From a virus: DNA of 37,585 nucleotides. A program made the translations under genes and the position numbers. Location of the stretch: positions 1-37,585 of IMG/VR virus record IMGVR_UViG_3300003690_000264; one strand, given 5' to 3'. Position 1 is the first letter of the stretch. Every line of letters starts with the position of its first letter. Shown piece after piece: positions 13,781 through 20,402 of the stretch. The notes under the pieces were generated by a model. The model was not told the DNA's origin and did no database searches. It saw nothing but the letters and a program-made list of their open reading frames with translations.

Positions 13781-14280
13781 TCTCTATCCTCCGGTTTGCA
13801 GTATGCCCAACCAAGTGCATCGTATATGTCTTGCTCGGTCTTACCAGCTATTAACGTATATTCATCTTCACCTTTCTCAGCCATATATAAACCATATTGA
13901 TTTAATATCCCACCCTTTTTCTTTATCAGGTATCTCTTTCGTATGTTATATCTGCTTGGTCCGGTGTTATGCATAAGAGCTGCTCCCCAATGAACACTCT
14001 CAGTATAGAAGCAGTTAAGGTATAACCCACTTGGGGCTATGAATATCTGTCGCTTACGCCCTCCGCTTTCATATATCCACTCTCTCTCTTGGAAATATTC
14101 TGCTATATGATAAGCGTCGCCTATAATTTGGTAGTCTATATCTCCTACCTCTTTCTCCTTTCTTCTCAGCGACCCAACGATAGCTATCTTCTCAGTCGAA
14201 GGCATCATCCCTATCGCTATAAGGTGTCTTTTCGCTATTCTCAGTGCGTCATCATAAGGCATAGGTTCTCCTTTACTCAT
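13777..14280 (-). CDS. Minimal family X DNA polymerase-like nucleotidyltransferase (167 aa)
   Basis: IAIVGSLRRKEKEVGDIDYQ (residues 32-51) holds G36-S37, R39-R40 and the metal-binding D47 and D49 of Pol beta-type enzymes. GAALMHNTGPSRYN (99-112) matches the TG-S/P-xxFN segment, and ILNQYGLY the thumb. There is no N-terminal 8-kDa domain, so length and layout resemble African swine fever virus Pol X. The third catalytic Asp (Pol beta D256, 17 residues before the TG threonine) aligns with N89 (codon AAC at 14014-14016), so polymerase activity is doubtful. Confidence 0.82.
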   Translation of the reverse strand: MSKGEPMPYDDALRIAKRHLIAIGMMPSTEKIAIVGSLRRKEKEVGDIDYQIIGDAYHIAEYFQEREWIYESGGRKRQIFIAPSGLYLNCFYTESVHWGAALMHNTGPSRYNIRKRYLIKKKGGILNQYGLYMAEKGEDEYTLIAGKTEQDIYDALGWAYCKPEDRE

Positions 14281-14421
14281 CTATATCCCCCAATCTTCTC
14301 CTTCTCTTCTTATTCTCCGGCGTATCTTCTTTCTCCGCTTCGGTTTCTCAGTAAAATCAACCCACGCCATACCTTTACGGGTGCAATCCGGTTCTATGTC
14401 TGCTTCATTATCTCTGCTCAT
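14281..14421 (-). CDS. Hypothetical basic protein (46 aa)
   Basis: MSRDNEADIEPDCTRKGMAW followed by a strongly basic segment (KPKRRKKIRRRIRR). Adjacent to the Pol X-like start. An in-frame ATG at 14430 is also possible. TTTATATTTT at about 14467-14476 (minus) may be its promoter. Likely nucleic-acid binding by charge. Confidence 0.55.
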   Translation of the reverse strand: MSRDNEADIEPDCTRKGMAWVDFTEKPKRRKKIRRRIRREGEDWGI

Positions 14422-14493
14422 ATACCCCATATCCCTAATAATATAAATATAAGTAATAAGCAAAATATAAACTCATCCCAATCAGTATATCCT

Positions 14494-14673
14494 TCATACA
14501 TCTTCATACATCTCCTCAGCCTTGCGTATCTCCTCAAAGTCTATACCTATACCTTGCCCATTCACAGCCATACCTTTAAACATCTCATCTATCTCATCTA
14601 ACATATAACTACGCATCTCTTCATCGTTACTCTTCATCGCTTCTATATCATCCAATATCAACGATAGAAGCAT
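14494..14673 (-). CDS. Hypothetical acidic helical protein (59 aa)
   Basis: MLLSLILDDIEAMKSNDEEM and onward; acidic with regular hydrophobics. ATG 14673 is chosen because AGGA lies upstream; a TTG at 14700 would overlap the previous gene. No family recognised. Confidence 0.55.
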   Translation of the reverse strand: MLLSLILDDIEAMKSNDEEMRSYMLDEIDEMFKGMAVNGQGIGIDFEEIRKAEEMYEDV

Positions 14674-14689
14674 ATGCCATCCTATCTTA

Positions 14690-15352
14690 TCAATGTGCAA
14701 TATAGCTCACCTCTTTTATATCACTCCAGCAAGCACGACACTCTCCGCACTTATTACCCTGCTTAGAAGATGGACATATATATCCAGCGCTATTCTCAAG
14801 CATATCTTTAGAATAAACTGTTGATATATGCTCATGCCCCTTAAGGGTATTACTATTAACCGTAGGACTGCTCACTCGTATAATCAAATTGGGAGCTATA
14901 TCGTTGTTTTGCTTATACTCCTTCACAAGTTTATACTCTTTTGTCGGGAGCCAAAAGCGTATGTTGGGCGAGGACCAAGCGATAGTGTTAATATCGCTCA
15001 GCATACCTTCACCCTGTATATCACCAGAGTCGAACCAACGAAATACTCCGGTTTTAACTATATGTTTCTTAGTATTCATTATATATATCATAGCATTAGT
15101 CCACTCATCTCTATTCTCAGACCACTTTTTATATCTCTTCTCAAGTGCGTTCTGAACCATAGGGAACATATATCTCCCTTTGAGTGCATAACACTTATTA
15201 CACACACTACCTTCTACCTTTGCGAGCTTGCTTCCTATATTACAACGCTTAGCAGATATACTCCAAGCATACGAGGGCATCTTACTTGGCGCAGATAACC
15301 CTCCTACGCTTGCTTCCGCTTCTTTTAAACTATTAAATCTCATCCACCACAT
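14690..15352 (-). CDS. Gp88-like cysteine-rich phage protein (220 aa)
   Basis: CNKCYALKGRYMFPMVQNAL (residues about 51-70) and a C-terminal cluster, ICPSSKQGNKCGECRACW, resemble the Gp88 family found in actinobacteriophages and marine phages, whose function is unknown. The cysteine pattern (C37, C51, C54 and four C-terminal Cys) suggests bound metal, possibly an Fe-S cluster. The start at ATG 15352 follows GGTGAG; a GTG at 15361 would overlap the upstream zinc-ribbon gene. Confidence 0.72.
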   Translation of the reverse strand: MWWMRFNSLKEAEASVGGLSAPSKMPSYAWSISAKRCNIGSKLAKVEGSVCNKCYALKGRYMFPMVQNALEKRYKKWSENRDEWTNAMIYIMNTKKHIVKTGVFRWFDSGDIQGEGMLSDINTIAWSSPNIRFWLPTKEYKLVKEYKQNNDIAPNLIIRVSSPTVNSNTLKGHEHISTVYSKDMLENSAGYICPSSKQGNKCGECRACWSDIKEVSYIAH

Positions 15353-15357
15353 CTTTC

Positions 15358-15492
15358 TCACCTACATCTCCCACAGATAGGAACATTCTGTTCTCCTCTG
15401 CGTATGTCATTATCCATCGCATATGCGTGTCTATTAAATGGTGCATATATCTCATCCTCACACTTGGGACACATAGAAGTAATCCAGCTCAT
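15358..15492 (-). CDS. Tiny zinc-ribbon protein (44 aa)
   Basis: MSWITSMCPKCEDEIYAPFN ... ICGRCR at the end: two CxxC pairs, about 28 residues apart, and a short basic middle. ATG overlaps the stop of the 30-aa gene as ATGA. Confidence 0.65.
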   Translation of the reverse strand: MSWITSMCPKCEDEIYAPFNRHAYAMDNDIRRGEQNVPICGRCR

Positions 15493-15581
15493 ATCTTATC
15501 ACACTTTCGGCAGTAATATATACGCTTATCCATATGAAACCATATGTCTGCTTCACAATCCATACACATAAGTCCACTCAT
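15489..15581 (-). CDS. Tiny zinc-ribbon protein (30 aa)
   Basis: MSGLMCMDCEADIWFHMDKR then YYCRKCDKI: CxxC-x14-CxxC in a 30-residue protein, among the shortest possible zinc ribbons. Stop overlaps the next ATG. Confidence 0.6.
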   Translation of the reverse strand: MSGLMCMDCEADIWFHMDKRIYYCRKCDKI

Positions 15582-15589
15582 TAACATAT

Positions 15590-15847
15590 CTAACAATAAC
15601 TCCTTATCTTTTCAATAAGCTTCTCGTAGTCATAGTCCTCCATATACCTTATGGTGGTAAATATCTTTTTGAGGGCCATACTCGTATCATACATACTGTC
15701 GGGTGTATCTTTATATATATCAGTAGCGAGCTTACGCATAAAGATATAGTCTTTATCATCATAGCCATTAACATATATCAGAGGGAAGTTCTCTTTACCT
15801 CTCAATACCAGCTTTATATCTTTAACAGTGAGTTCTTTCTTATCCAT
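15590..15847 (-). CDS. Hypothetical protein (85 aa)
   Basis: MDKKELTVKDIKLVLRGKEN and onward; mixed alpha/beta look with a helical C-terminal half. No family recognised. Starts one base after the stop of the 40-aa gene. Confidence 0.6.
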   Translation of the reverse strand: MDKKELTVKDIKLVLRGKENFPLIYVNGYDDKDYIFMRKLATDIYKDTPDSMYDTSMALKKIFTTIRYMEDYDYEKLIEKIRSYC

Positions 15848-15848
15848 A

Positions 15849-15971
15849 CTACCAATCCCTCATACTGCAAAGACAGCTACCGTTCTCTATCGCACACTCG
15901 CATGCTTCACATATCATTACGCCGGACAGTTCATCAATATAAACTCCCTCGGCTACATACTCAGGACTCAT
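15849..15971 (-). CDS. Small cysteine-rich protein (40 aa)
   Basis: MSPEYVAEGVYIDELSGVMI then CEACECAIENGSCLCSMRDW; five Cys in 15 residues, enough for one zinc site. ATG overlaps the upstream stop as ATGA. Confidence 0.6.
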   Translation of the reverse strand: MSPEYVAEGVYIDELSGVMICEACECAIENGSCLCSMRDW

Positions 15972-16249
15972 ACTAATAGTAGCTCCCTGCTGTCTACCCC
16001 ACTTAGGGCTTGCTGTCGTATGCCTTCGTCGTGTTCTCTATACTCATCAAAGTTAGCAACATGATGAGGACATATAGCACCACCAAAGTATGTGTCGTTT
16101 ATAGCATTACGCTTTATAAGCCATGAATAATCTATCTTATATGCTCTATTATTCACAGGTATATTCTTCATAATCTCTGCTATCTGTTCAGGCTTAAGTA
16201 TAGCGAGCGCTCTCGCTATATCACTCAGGTTTTCGTCAATTTGACTCAT
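15968..16249 (-). CDS. Hypothetical protein, first gene of the leftward arm (93 aa)
   Basis: MSQIDENLSDIARALAILKP begins a helical domain; the middle has ICPHHVANFDEY. GAGGAG five bases before ATG 16249 decides the start. It lies directly behind the strongest minus-strand promoter of the window, so it is likely highly and early expressed. Function unknown. Confidence 0.65.
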   Translation of the reverse strand: MSQIDENLSDIARALAILKPEQIAEIMKNIPVNNRAYKIDYSWLIKRNAINDTYFGGAICPHHVANFDEYREHDEGIRQQALSGVDSRELLLV

Positions 16250-16261
16250 TTTTCTCCTCAA

Positions 16262-16295
16262 TTTACAATGCTTTTTCAGTATTTAAAGGTTTCGG
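16262..16295 (-). promoter_or_regulatory. Main leftward archaeal promoter
   Basis: Minus strand shows CCGAAACCTTTAAATACTG: BRE CGAAAC plus TTTAAATA, the best match to an archaeal core promoter in this window. The leader to 16249 is short and contains GAGGAG. Confidence 0.7.
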
Positions 16296-16399
16296 CGGTT
16301 TTGGGGGCTTAAAGATATAACCTCAAGCTCAACCGTTTCTATGTCCTAATCCCGCCTATCATACGCAGAAAAATCGGCGGTGGTTTAATATAACCCCCC

Positions 16400-16860
16400 T
16401 CTCCTATATTATACTATATTAAGATATTGCTCTATTATGATATATATCTCTTGCTTTATATATACCAATAAGGGGGCTTAATAGAGCATATTGATTGTCT
16501 TAATAGAGCATAGACTAATAGAGCCTATATAATATAGCACAACATTAATATACGCCTGCTTTGTTCTACTCACATATAGTAAACAAAGCTCTATACGGCT
16601 TGTTCTCACAGCCATATACCGACTTAGGCCCTATTGCGCATGCGCAATTGTGCCCACATGGTTATATGTTTAGCATTCTCACTTAACTCTACGCATTCTC
16701 ACTTATATAGTTGGCTCTATAGCGCAACGTTCTCACTATAGCGGCACGGCGTTTGACTTATATAGTTATAGCTACAGCGCTTTATAGAGCTTATATGCTT
16801 AAGGTCTATATGCGCAGCACCTGCGCCGGAATAGCTGCGAAAGGGGAGCGAGAGCTATAG
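16400..16860. other. Candidate replication origin (iteron-like repeats)
   Basis: AT-rich region between diverging transcripts. TAATAGAGC occurs at 16479-16487, 16501-16509 and 16516-16524 and inverted at 16429-16437; TTCTCAC occurs at 16603, 16676, 16696 and 16730. A 16-bp palindrome (16633-16648) lies between these groups, and related TATAGAGC words are scattered around. Iterons, AT-richness and divergent transcription together are typical of origins, but no initiator gene is identified beside it. Confidence 0.5.
16633..16648. repeat. 16-bp perfect palindrome
   Basis: ATTGCGCATGCGCAAT reads the same on both strands and contrasts with the AT-rich surroundings. Candidate binding site for a dimeric initiator or regulator. 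Confidence 0.7.
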
Positions 16861-16907
16861 AGGGGTATATAACTATCCCCGAGCTTTATATACTAATAGT
16901 AGGCAAA

Positions 16908-16920
16908 GCTTTATATATAA
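16908..16920 (+). promoter_or_regulatory. Rightward archaeal promoter
   Basis: GCTTTATATATAA at the plus strand; TTTATATA at 16910-16917. A start near 16940 leaves about 45 bases of leader before the ATG at 16988, including GGAGG at 16973-16977. Confidence 0.65.
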
Positions 16921-16987
16921 CCAAACCCTTGTATATTTACCGGAAACGGATAAGGACTTAACAATAATGAAAGGAGGAAAAATAACA

Positions 16988-17341
16988 ATGCCCGCAACTA
17001 CAAAAACGCAAAAGGGAACCGCTATGGATTATCTGTCTGCGCCTCGGGAAAGTGGAATAGTCAAAAGCCTTATGGCTTCTGTTGGCTATGAAGCGCCCAA
17101 AGGTGGCCGACTGCCTGCCGGTGTCAAACTTGACACCCTTAAAGCTTTGGATGAAGCGTTCACGGTTGAAGATTTCGCTGATTTCGTCAGTGCTATTCAG
17201 ACTCGTGTCGCTGAACTGCAAGCTGGTCGTAGGACTGCAAGCGTTAAGGTTTCGGCTACGCCGGAGTCCATCGTTAATGCAGTAAAAAGTGGTAAGATTT
17301 CGCTGTCCGATTTAAAGGATGCGCTTTCTGCCCTCGATTAA
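16988..17341 (+). CDS. Hypothetical protein beside the putative origin (117 aa)
   Basis: MPATTKTQKGTAMDYLSAPR and onward; an N-terminal disordered stretch, then a mostly helical protein with a basic AGRRTASVKVS patch. GGAGG ten bases before ATG 16988 sets the start; an ATG at 16967 lies before the ribosome site. It is richer in G+C than its surroundings and is the only rightward gene in this part. It could be an abundant early or DNA-binding protein, but no family is recognised. Confidence 0.7.
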   Translation: MPATTKTQKGTAMDYLSAPRESGIVKSLMASVGYEAPKGGRLPAGVKLDTLKALDEAFTVEDFADFVSAIQTRVAELQAGRRTASVKVSATPESIVNAVKSGKISLSDLKDALSALD

Positions 17342-17437
17342 GTAAGTCGTTAAACTGATACTCAAAAGGGAAAGAGAGCAGTATAAAAAAGAGTTTCCCT
17401 CTTACATTTACCTGACGTCGGTAAAACGGCACGCTGG

Positions 17438-17445
17438 TATAAATA
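17438..17445 (+). promoter_or_regulatory. TATA box for a candidate non-coding RNA
   Basis: TATAAATA, flanked by CTGG and CACC. No gene follows; a start about 25 bases downstream falls at about 17465, just before the first hairpin. Confidence 0.5.
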
Positions 17446-17464
17446 CACCCATTTGCAAATTCAG

Positions 17465-17787
17465 AAACTCAGTTCGCACGCGAAACTTAGACCACGTCCC
17501 TCAGGCTTCTCACTCCCTACCAAAGGCGTATACTTAATGTGGAACACCACCTTAGGAAAAAGTGAAGACTGACCTCGAAACGATTTGAATCATTTCAATC
17601 CGTGTTAAAATACTGAAAACTCTGCTACATTCTCATGGCTCTATTTATGCGCTTTCTCTCCTGACCGTTCGCGGTTTGACTGAAGGGGCGTGCCAACCTT
17701 ATAATGACAAATGTTCTAAACAGGAGGGTGTTAAAGTGGGACGCCCAACCCCTTATATAGGGGCACCCTCCGAAGTGAATTTTTTTT
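17465..17787 (+). ncRNA. Candidate structured non-coding RNA (about 320 nt)
   Basis: No open frame on either strand, but several stable folds in order: AGTTCGC/GCGAAACT hairpin (17471-17487); ACCG-TTCG-CGGT hairpin with a UUCG-type loop (17664-17675); and a three-way junction closed by GGAGGGTG/CACCCTCC (17723-17730/17764-17771) that holds TGGG-ACG-CCCA (17737-17747) and CCCCT-TATAT-AGGGG (17749-17763). Eight T residues (17780-17787) follow, as at archaeal transcript ends. A TATA box lies at the right distance upstream. It might instead be the 3' untranslated part of the 16988-17341 transcript. Confidence 0.5.
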
Positions 17788-17898
17788 CGCAGCACCTGCA
17801 AGGTGGGGAGGGGGTAAGATAGTTATCGCTTATAGCTACTTAAAGCCGCCTTTGTTCTCTGCTCTTACCCCTCTACTATACCAATAACAGAGCTCTAT

Positions 17899-18102
17899 TT
17901 AAGCTTTGGCGTTCTTCTTATCGAGTCCAAGGTCTCGAGCAAGGAGGGCCTCGCCTTCGGGCGTAATTCCTCCTGTGCTTATTCTCGGTCTACCTGTCGG
18001 TCTCTTTCTCACATCGTAGAAACGCTGCGGTAGTGGTGTGCGGGCTGGCTCGGCTCGGGATTTTTCCCATGCAACGAGCATCTCTTTTATGCTTTGGCTC
18101 AT
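17899..18102 (-). CDS. Small basic protein with AT-hook-like motif (67 aa)
   Basis: MSQSIKEMLVAWEKSRAEPA, then RKRPTGRPRIST: the GRPR core flanked by basic residues resembles an AT-hook that binds the minor groove of AT-rich DNA. C-terminal GITPEGEALLARDLG looks helical. The TATA box is about 25 bases before the ATG with no ribosome site, so the transcript is probably leaderless. First (leftmost) unit of the small-gene array. Confidence 0.6.
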   Translation of the reverse strand: MSQSIKEMLVAWEKSRAEPARTPLPQRFYDVRKRPTGRPRISTGGITPEGEALLARDLGLDKKNAKA

Positions 18103-18140
18103 TAAGATACACATAGCGAGGGAGCATATAAAGGTTTGCA
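18103..18140 (-). promoter_or_regulatory. Cassette promoter 1
   Basis: Minus strand AACCTTTATATGCTCCCTCG followed by CTATGTGT. Shares the ACCTTTATATGCTCCCTCGC core with promoters 3, 4, 5 and 7 but lacks the GAGG ribosome site of the others. Confidence 0.7.
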
Positions 18141-18159
18141 TCCTCTGCGCAGGCCCTGC

Positions 18160-18388
18160 AACCGTAAAGTTTATATAGTAGTAGTGGGGTGCGACCATAC
18201 CCCCGGTTTAGGCTCGCCACGTTGGGCTCAAGCGCCAAGGTCGTCCCGTTTCCGAGTCGGGCTTTTTCCATACTCAACATTAAACGCGTCTGTTGGCATG
18301 CGGTAGTTTGTGGTTATTGAGCCTCATATCATAAGCGTGTCGGCTAACCAAACCGTTTGGGCTATTGCGGTCTCGAGTCGCTTCGCCC
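18160..18388 (-). ncRNA. Non-coding stretch, possible small RNA
   Basis: No convincing gene between the 67-aa and 46-aa genes. GCTTTAAATAGACC (minus, about 18409-18422) is a good promoter, and 25 bases downstream the transcript would begin with an imperfect hairpin closed by GGGC/GCCC (18359-18388), followed by CCAAACCGTTTGG (18348-18360). A 23-codon frame (MPTDAFNVEYGK...) is the only alternative seen. No clear 3' end. Confidence 0.3.
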
Positions 18389-18422
18389 TTGCAAATACCT
18401 AATAGCGTAGGTCTATTTAAAG

Positions 18423-18563
18423 CTATCGCATTTGGTAATACATTTTTAGGGCTGTCATAGTAGACTCCCAAGACCATCGTGCGCCAGCGATAAAGTCCTC
18501 GCTTCGGCCTTCAGTTCTCATTCCGTCTTCCATATCCATGTCTTCCCATGTTTTTGCTTTCAT
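18423..18563 (-). CDS. Hypothetical small protein (46 aa)
   Basis: MKAKTWEDMDMEDGMRTEGR followed by SEDFIAGARWSWESTMTALK; helical, Trp-rich. ATG overlaps the stop of the 77-aa gene as ATGA. Function unknown. Second gene of array unit 2. Confidence 0.65.
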   Translation of the reverse strand: MKAKTWEDMDMEDGMRTEGRSEDFIAGARWSWESTMTALKMYYQMR

Positions 18564-18793
18564 TGTTTCACCCCGTAAGCTTTTATATCACTGACGTATG
18601 TGTCGCCATATTCAAAATCTCCGTAAGTCATATCGCTCTTAACAGCGCAATACCAACGGGCATAATCATTTTTCGCTTCATTCTCAGCGTTCTGATATTT
18701 CTTTAAGACTCGCCATTCAAAGTTAGCTGGTCCCTTCCATATTTCGTATGGGTTGTCTATTTTTCTCGTCTTGTTGCATTCGTTTTTGGTCAC
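18560..18793 (-). CDS. Hypothetical protein (77 aa)
   Basis: MTKNECNKTRKIDNPYEIWK and onward; aromatic-rich (WKGPANFEWRVLKKYQ, ARWYCAVKSDMTYGDF). GTG start seven bases after GAGGT. First gene of array unit 2. No family recognised. Confidence 0.65.
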   Translation of the reverse strand: MTKNECNKTRKIDNPYEIWKGPANFEWRVLKKYQNAENEAKNDYARWYCAVKSDMTYGDFEYGDTYVSDIKAYGVKQ

Positions 18794-18844
18794 GTTTTTA
18801 CCTCTGGTATACCAATAGCAGGGTGCTACTTAAAGGTTTGGGTC
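18794..18844 (-). promoter_or_regulatory. Cassette promoter 2 (divergent copy)
   Basis: Minus strand GACCCAAACCTTTAAGTAGC, then GAGGTAAAAAC before the GTG. TATA form is TTTAAGTA instead of TTTATATG, but the GACCCA start and GAGGTAAAA end are as in the other copies. A GCAGGGCCTGC begins at 18845, the next base. Confidence 0.6.
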
Positions 18845-18859
18845 GCAGGGCCTGCTGGC

Positions 18860-18985
18860 CTAAAGGTGGTTTTTACAAACAAAGACGCGCCCGATTTCGG
18901 TGACGGCTTGCCTGTCGCAAAAATGGCAACGGTCATTATTCATTTTTCGCATTTGCCTTTTAGCGTCTTCCCAACCCATTTTCAT
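18860..18985 (-). CDS. Small zinc-binding protein (41 aa)
   Basis: MKMGWEDAKRQMRKMNNDRC then HFCDRQAVTEIGRVFVCKNH: CxxC followed by CxxH, a possible zinc site of mixed type. ATGA overlap with the 51-aa gene. Last gene of array unit 3. Confidence 0.65.
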   Translation of the reverse strand: MKMGWEDAKRQMRKMNNDRCHFCDRQAVTEIGRVFVCKNHL

Positions 18986-19137
18986 AATTCCAACTCGCAA
19001 GCGTGATAAAATCGGCCACGGTCAAAATTAGAATTTGACTGATAGCAAAAATCGGCGATGTCGCGAACTAAAACGCCGTCGGCTTCATGCTCGCGCAGTA
19101 TTTCGGCGAGTGCCTTAAAGTGTTTGCGGGTGAGCAT
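18982..19137 (-). CDS. Hypothetical protein (51 aa)
   Basis: MLTRKHFKALAEILREHEAD, then VRDIADFCYQSNSNFDRGRF. I associate this layout (KHFKALAE, then N-x-NFDR-x-RF at the C-terminus) with small unnamed proteins in marine phages; function unknown. Starts directly after the 79-aa gene's TAA. Confidence 0.7.
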   Translation of the reverse strand: MLTRKHFKALAEILREHEADGVLVRDIADFCYQSNSNFDRGRFYHACELEL

Positions 19138-19377
19138 TTAAATCCCCCCGCGCGGGGTTGCGTATGCGTCGGCGGGGTCGTCCCACGCGGCGCGGTCAAT
19201 CCCATAAATTTCTCGGTCTAATTCACTAACCCCATCAAACTTTTTCATTAGTTTCACGATATAGGCATTTACTCGCGGGTGGCGCTCCATAAATGCGTCG
19301 TGTGAAAGGTGCCCGTTAAGGTCTTTATATTCTGCCCAAAGGGCAAGCTGGCGTTCTTCATAGTGGTGGTCGCTCAT
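19138..19377 (-). CDS. Hypothetical protein (79 aa)
   Basis: MSDHHYEERQLALWAEYKDL and onward; mainly helical, C-terminus DPADAYATPRGG flexible. First gene of array unit 3, about 35 bases from its TATA box with an AGAGAGA before the ATG. Confidence 0.65.
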   Translation of the reverse strand: MSDHHYEERQLALWAEYKDLNGHLSHDAFMERHPRVNAYIVKLMKKFDGVSELDREIYGIDRAAWDDPADAYATPRGGI

Positions 19378-19427
19378 GTTTTCTCTCTATATTACACACA
19401 GCGAGAGAGCATATAAAGGTATGGGTC
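19378..19427 (-). promoter_or_regulatory. Cassette promoter 3
   Basis: Minus strand GACCCATACCTTTATATGC followed by TCTCTCGCTGTG and AATATAGAGAGAAAAC directly before the ATG at 19377. Confidence 0.75.
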
Positions 19428-19550
19428 TATTATGCATATAAAGGTCGAGGGACTATATATACCCTCATATAGCGCTCGCCTCCCCTCCCCAGCGCAGGCC
19501 CTGCTAGCTTTATATACCCCCTTCGCTAGGCAGGCAAAGACTTATATACC

Positions 19551-19658
19551 CTACTCTTTAAGCACTTGGCATTTACCATCTTCAGGCGTGGCACATAAAG
19601 GACAGAAATATTTTTTGCTAAAAATAAAATCTTTAGCGTCCCATGATTCAGGACTCAT
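19551..19658 (-). CDS. Small cysteine-containing protein (35 aa)
   Basis: MSPESWDAKDFIFSKKYFCP then LCATPEDGKCQVLKE: CPLC plus one more Cys; zinc binding would need a partner. ATG follows the previous TAA directly. Last gene of unit 4. Confidence 0.55.
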   Translation of the reverse strand: MSPESWDAKDFIFSKKYFCPLCATPEDGKCQVLKE

Positions 19659-19802
19659 TTAGTCCTCCAATATTTGGTCTACAATCTCATTCCACAAATC
19701 TAACATGGCGTCGGTTGTATATGCTAATTCTGCATACTTATGTTTAGCCAGTGTTTTTATATCTCTGTGGTCTAATATTAAGACTTTTCTTATATCACTC
19801 AT
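19659..19802 (-). CDS. Hypothetical small protein (47 aa)
   Basis: MSDIRKVLILDHRDIKTLAK and an acidic helical C-terminus. ATGA overlap with the 76-aa gene. Function unknown. Confidence 0.65.
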   Translation of the reverse strand: MSDIRKVLILDHRDIKTLAKHKYAELAYTTDAMLDLWNEIVDQILED

Positions 19803-20029
19803 TTTATATTCACCTCTATTTTTTGCATAATTTTATTATACTCTGCGATTTTTTCCATAATGAAAAGAGAATAATTTTTCTTTTCAGTAATGGTTTCGCA
19901 TTTTTCAAAGTTTTCAGCCCAAACTTCAATAAAGCATTTTAATGTATTAAACATGGAGGCTTCTCTCCAATACCATTTTTCGGTGAAGGGGTATTCTTCC
20001 ATTAACATTTTAACTTGAGTCTTTAACAT
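19799..20029 (-). CDS. Hypothetical helical protein (76 aa)
   Basis: MLKTQVKMLMEEYPFTEKWY and onward, mostly helical with a possible coiled coil (IMEKIAEYNKIMQKIEV). Start at 20029 sits beside the stop of the 49-aa gene (ATGTTAA), while the frame extends further upstream. Function unknown. Confidence 0.65.
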   Translation of the reverse strand: MLKTQVKMLMEEYPFTEKWYWREASMFNTLKCFIEVWAENFEKCETITEKKNYSLFIMEKIAEYNKIMQKIEVNIK

Positions 20030-20172
20030 TTGTAATCTCCATAGCAATTCCAGCATAGCTCGGCGCTTATTAACCAATAAGTTGCCGTGAACTCATTTTT
20101 GCATTCTGCACATTCATATAATGGCTGTCCATATTTGGACTTATTTTCTGTTAGATTAGTTTTATTATTCAT
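20023..20172 (-). CDS. Small zinc-ribbon protein (49 aa)
   Basis: ECAECKNEFTATYWLISAEL then CWNCYGDYKC: CxxC-x15-CxxC. GAGG seven bases before the ATG. First gene of array unit 4. Confidence 0.7.
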   Translation of the reverse strand: MNNKTNLTENKSKYGQPLYECAECKNEFTATYWLISAELCWNCYGDYKC

Positions 20173-20222
20173 ATTTTTCCTCTATACTTAACATGGCGAG
20201 GGAGCATATAAAGGTATGGGTC
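20173..20222 (-). promoter_or_regulatory. Cassette promoter 4
   Basis: Minus strand GACCCATACCTTTATATGC, then TCCCTCGCCATGTTAAG and TATAGAGGAAAAAT before the ATG at 20172. Further upstream the spacer is nearly the same as that of promoter 5. Confidence 0.75.
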
Positions 20223-20306
20223 GGAAACATATATAAAGCTCCTCTAACTATATATAGTGCGTTATACGTCCCGCTCACCCTTTCTGGGGCGGCAGCCCCT
20301 GCGCCC

Positions 20307-20402
20307 TTAAATTATTAGTCCAAGAGTAGCAAACGACGCTAACATCATAAAGGTTGCAAGACGAGCGACGGCGGCGCTGGTATCTATTAAGACCGGCTTC
20401 AT
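20307..20402 (-). CDS. Single-span membrane peptide (31 aa)
   Basis: MKPVLIDTSAAVARLATFMM then LASFATLGLII: one hydrophobic helix reaching the C-terminus. ATG follows the previous TAA directly. Last gene of unit 5. Confidence 0.55.
   Translation of the reverse strand: MKPVLIDTSAAVARLATFMMLASFATLGLII

Noticed and set aside
16400-16860. CRISPR array as an explanation for the short repeats
   Set aside because: Repeats are only 7-9 bases and unevenly spaced, unlike 23-37-base CRISPR repeats with regular spacers.
17342-18420. Possible tRNA genes in gene-free stretches
   Set aside because: No cloverleaf with a consensus T-loop was found on either strand.
17990-18477. Minus frames of 96 and 65 codons (17990-18280, 18280-18477)
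   Set aside because: They overlap better-supported genes (67 aa with a cassette promoter; 46 aa with ATGA overlap) and lack ribosome sites.
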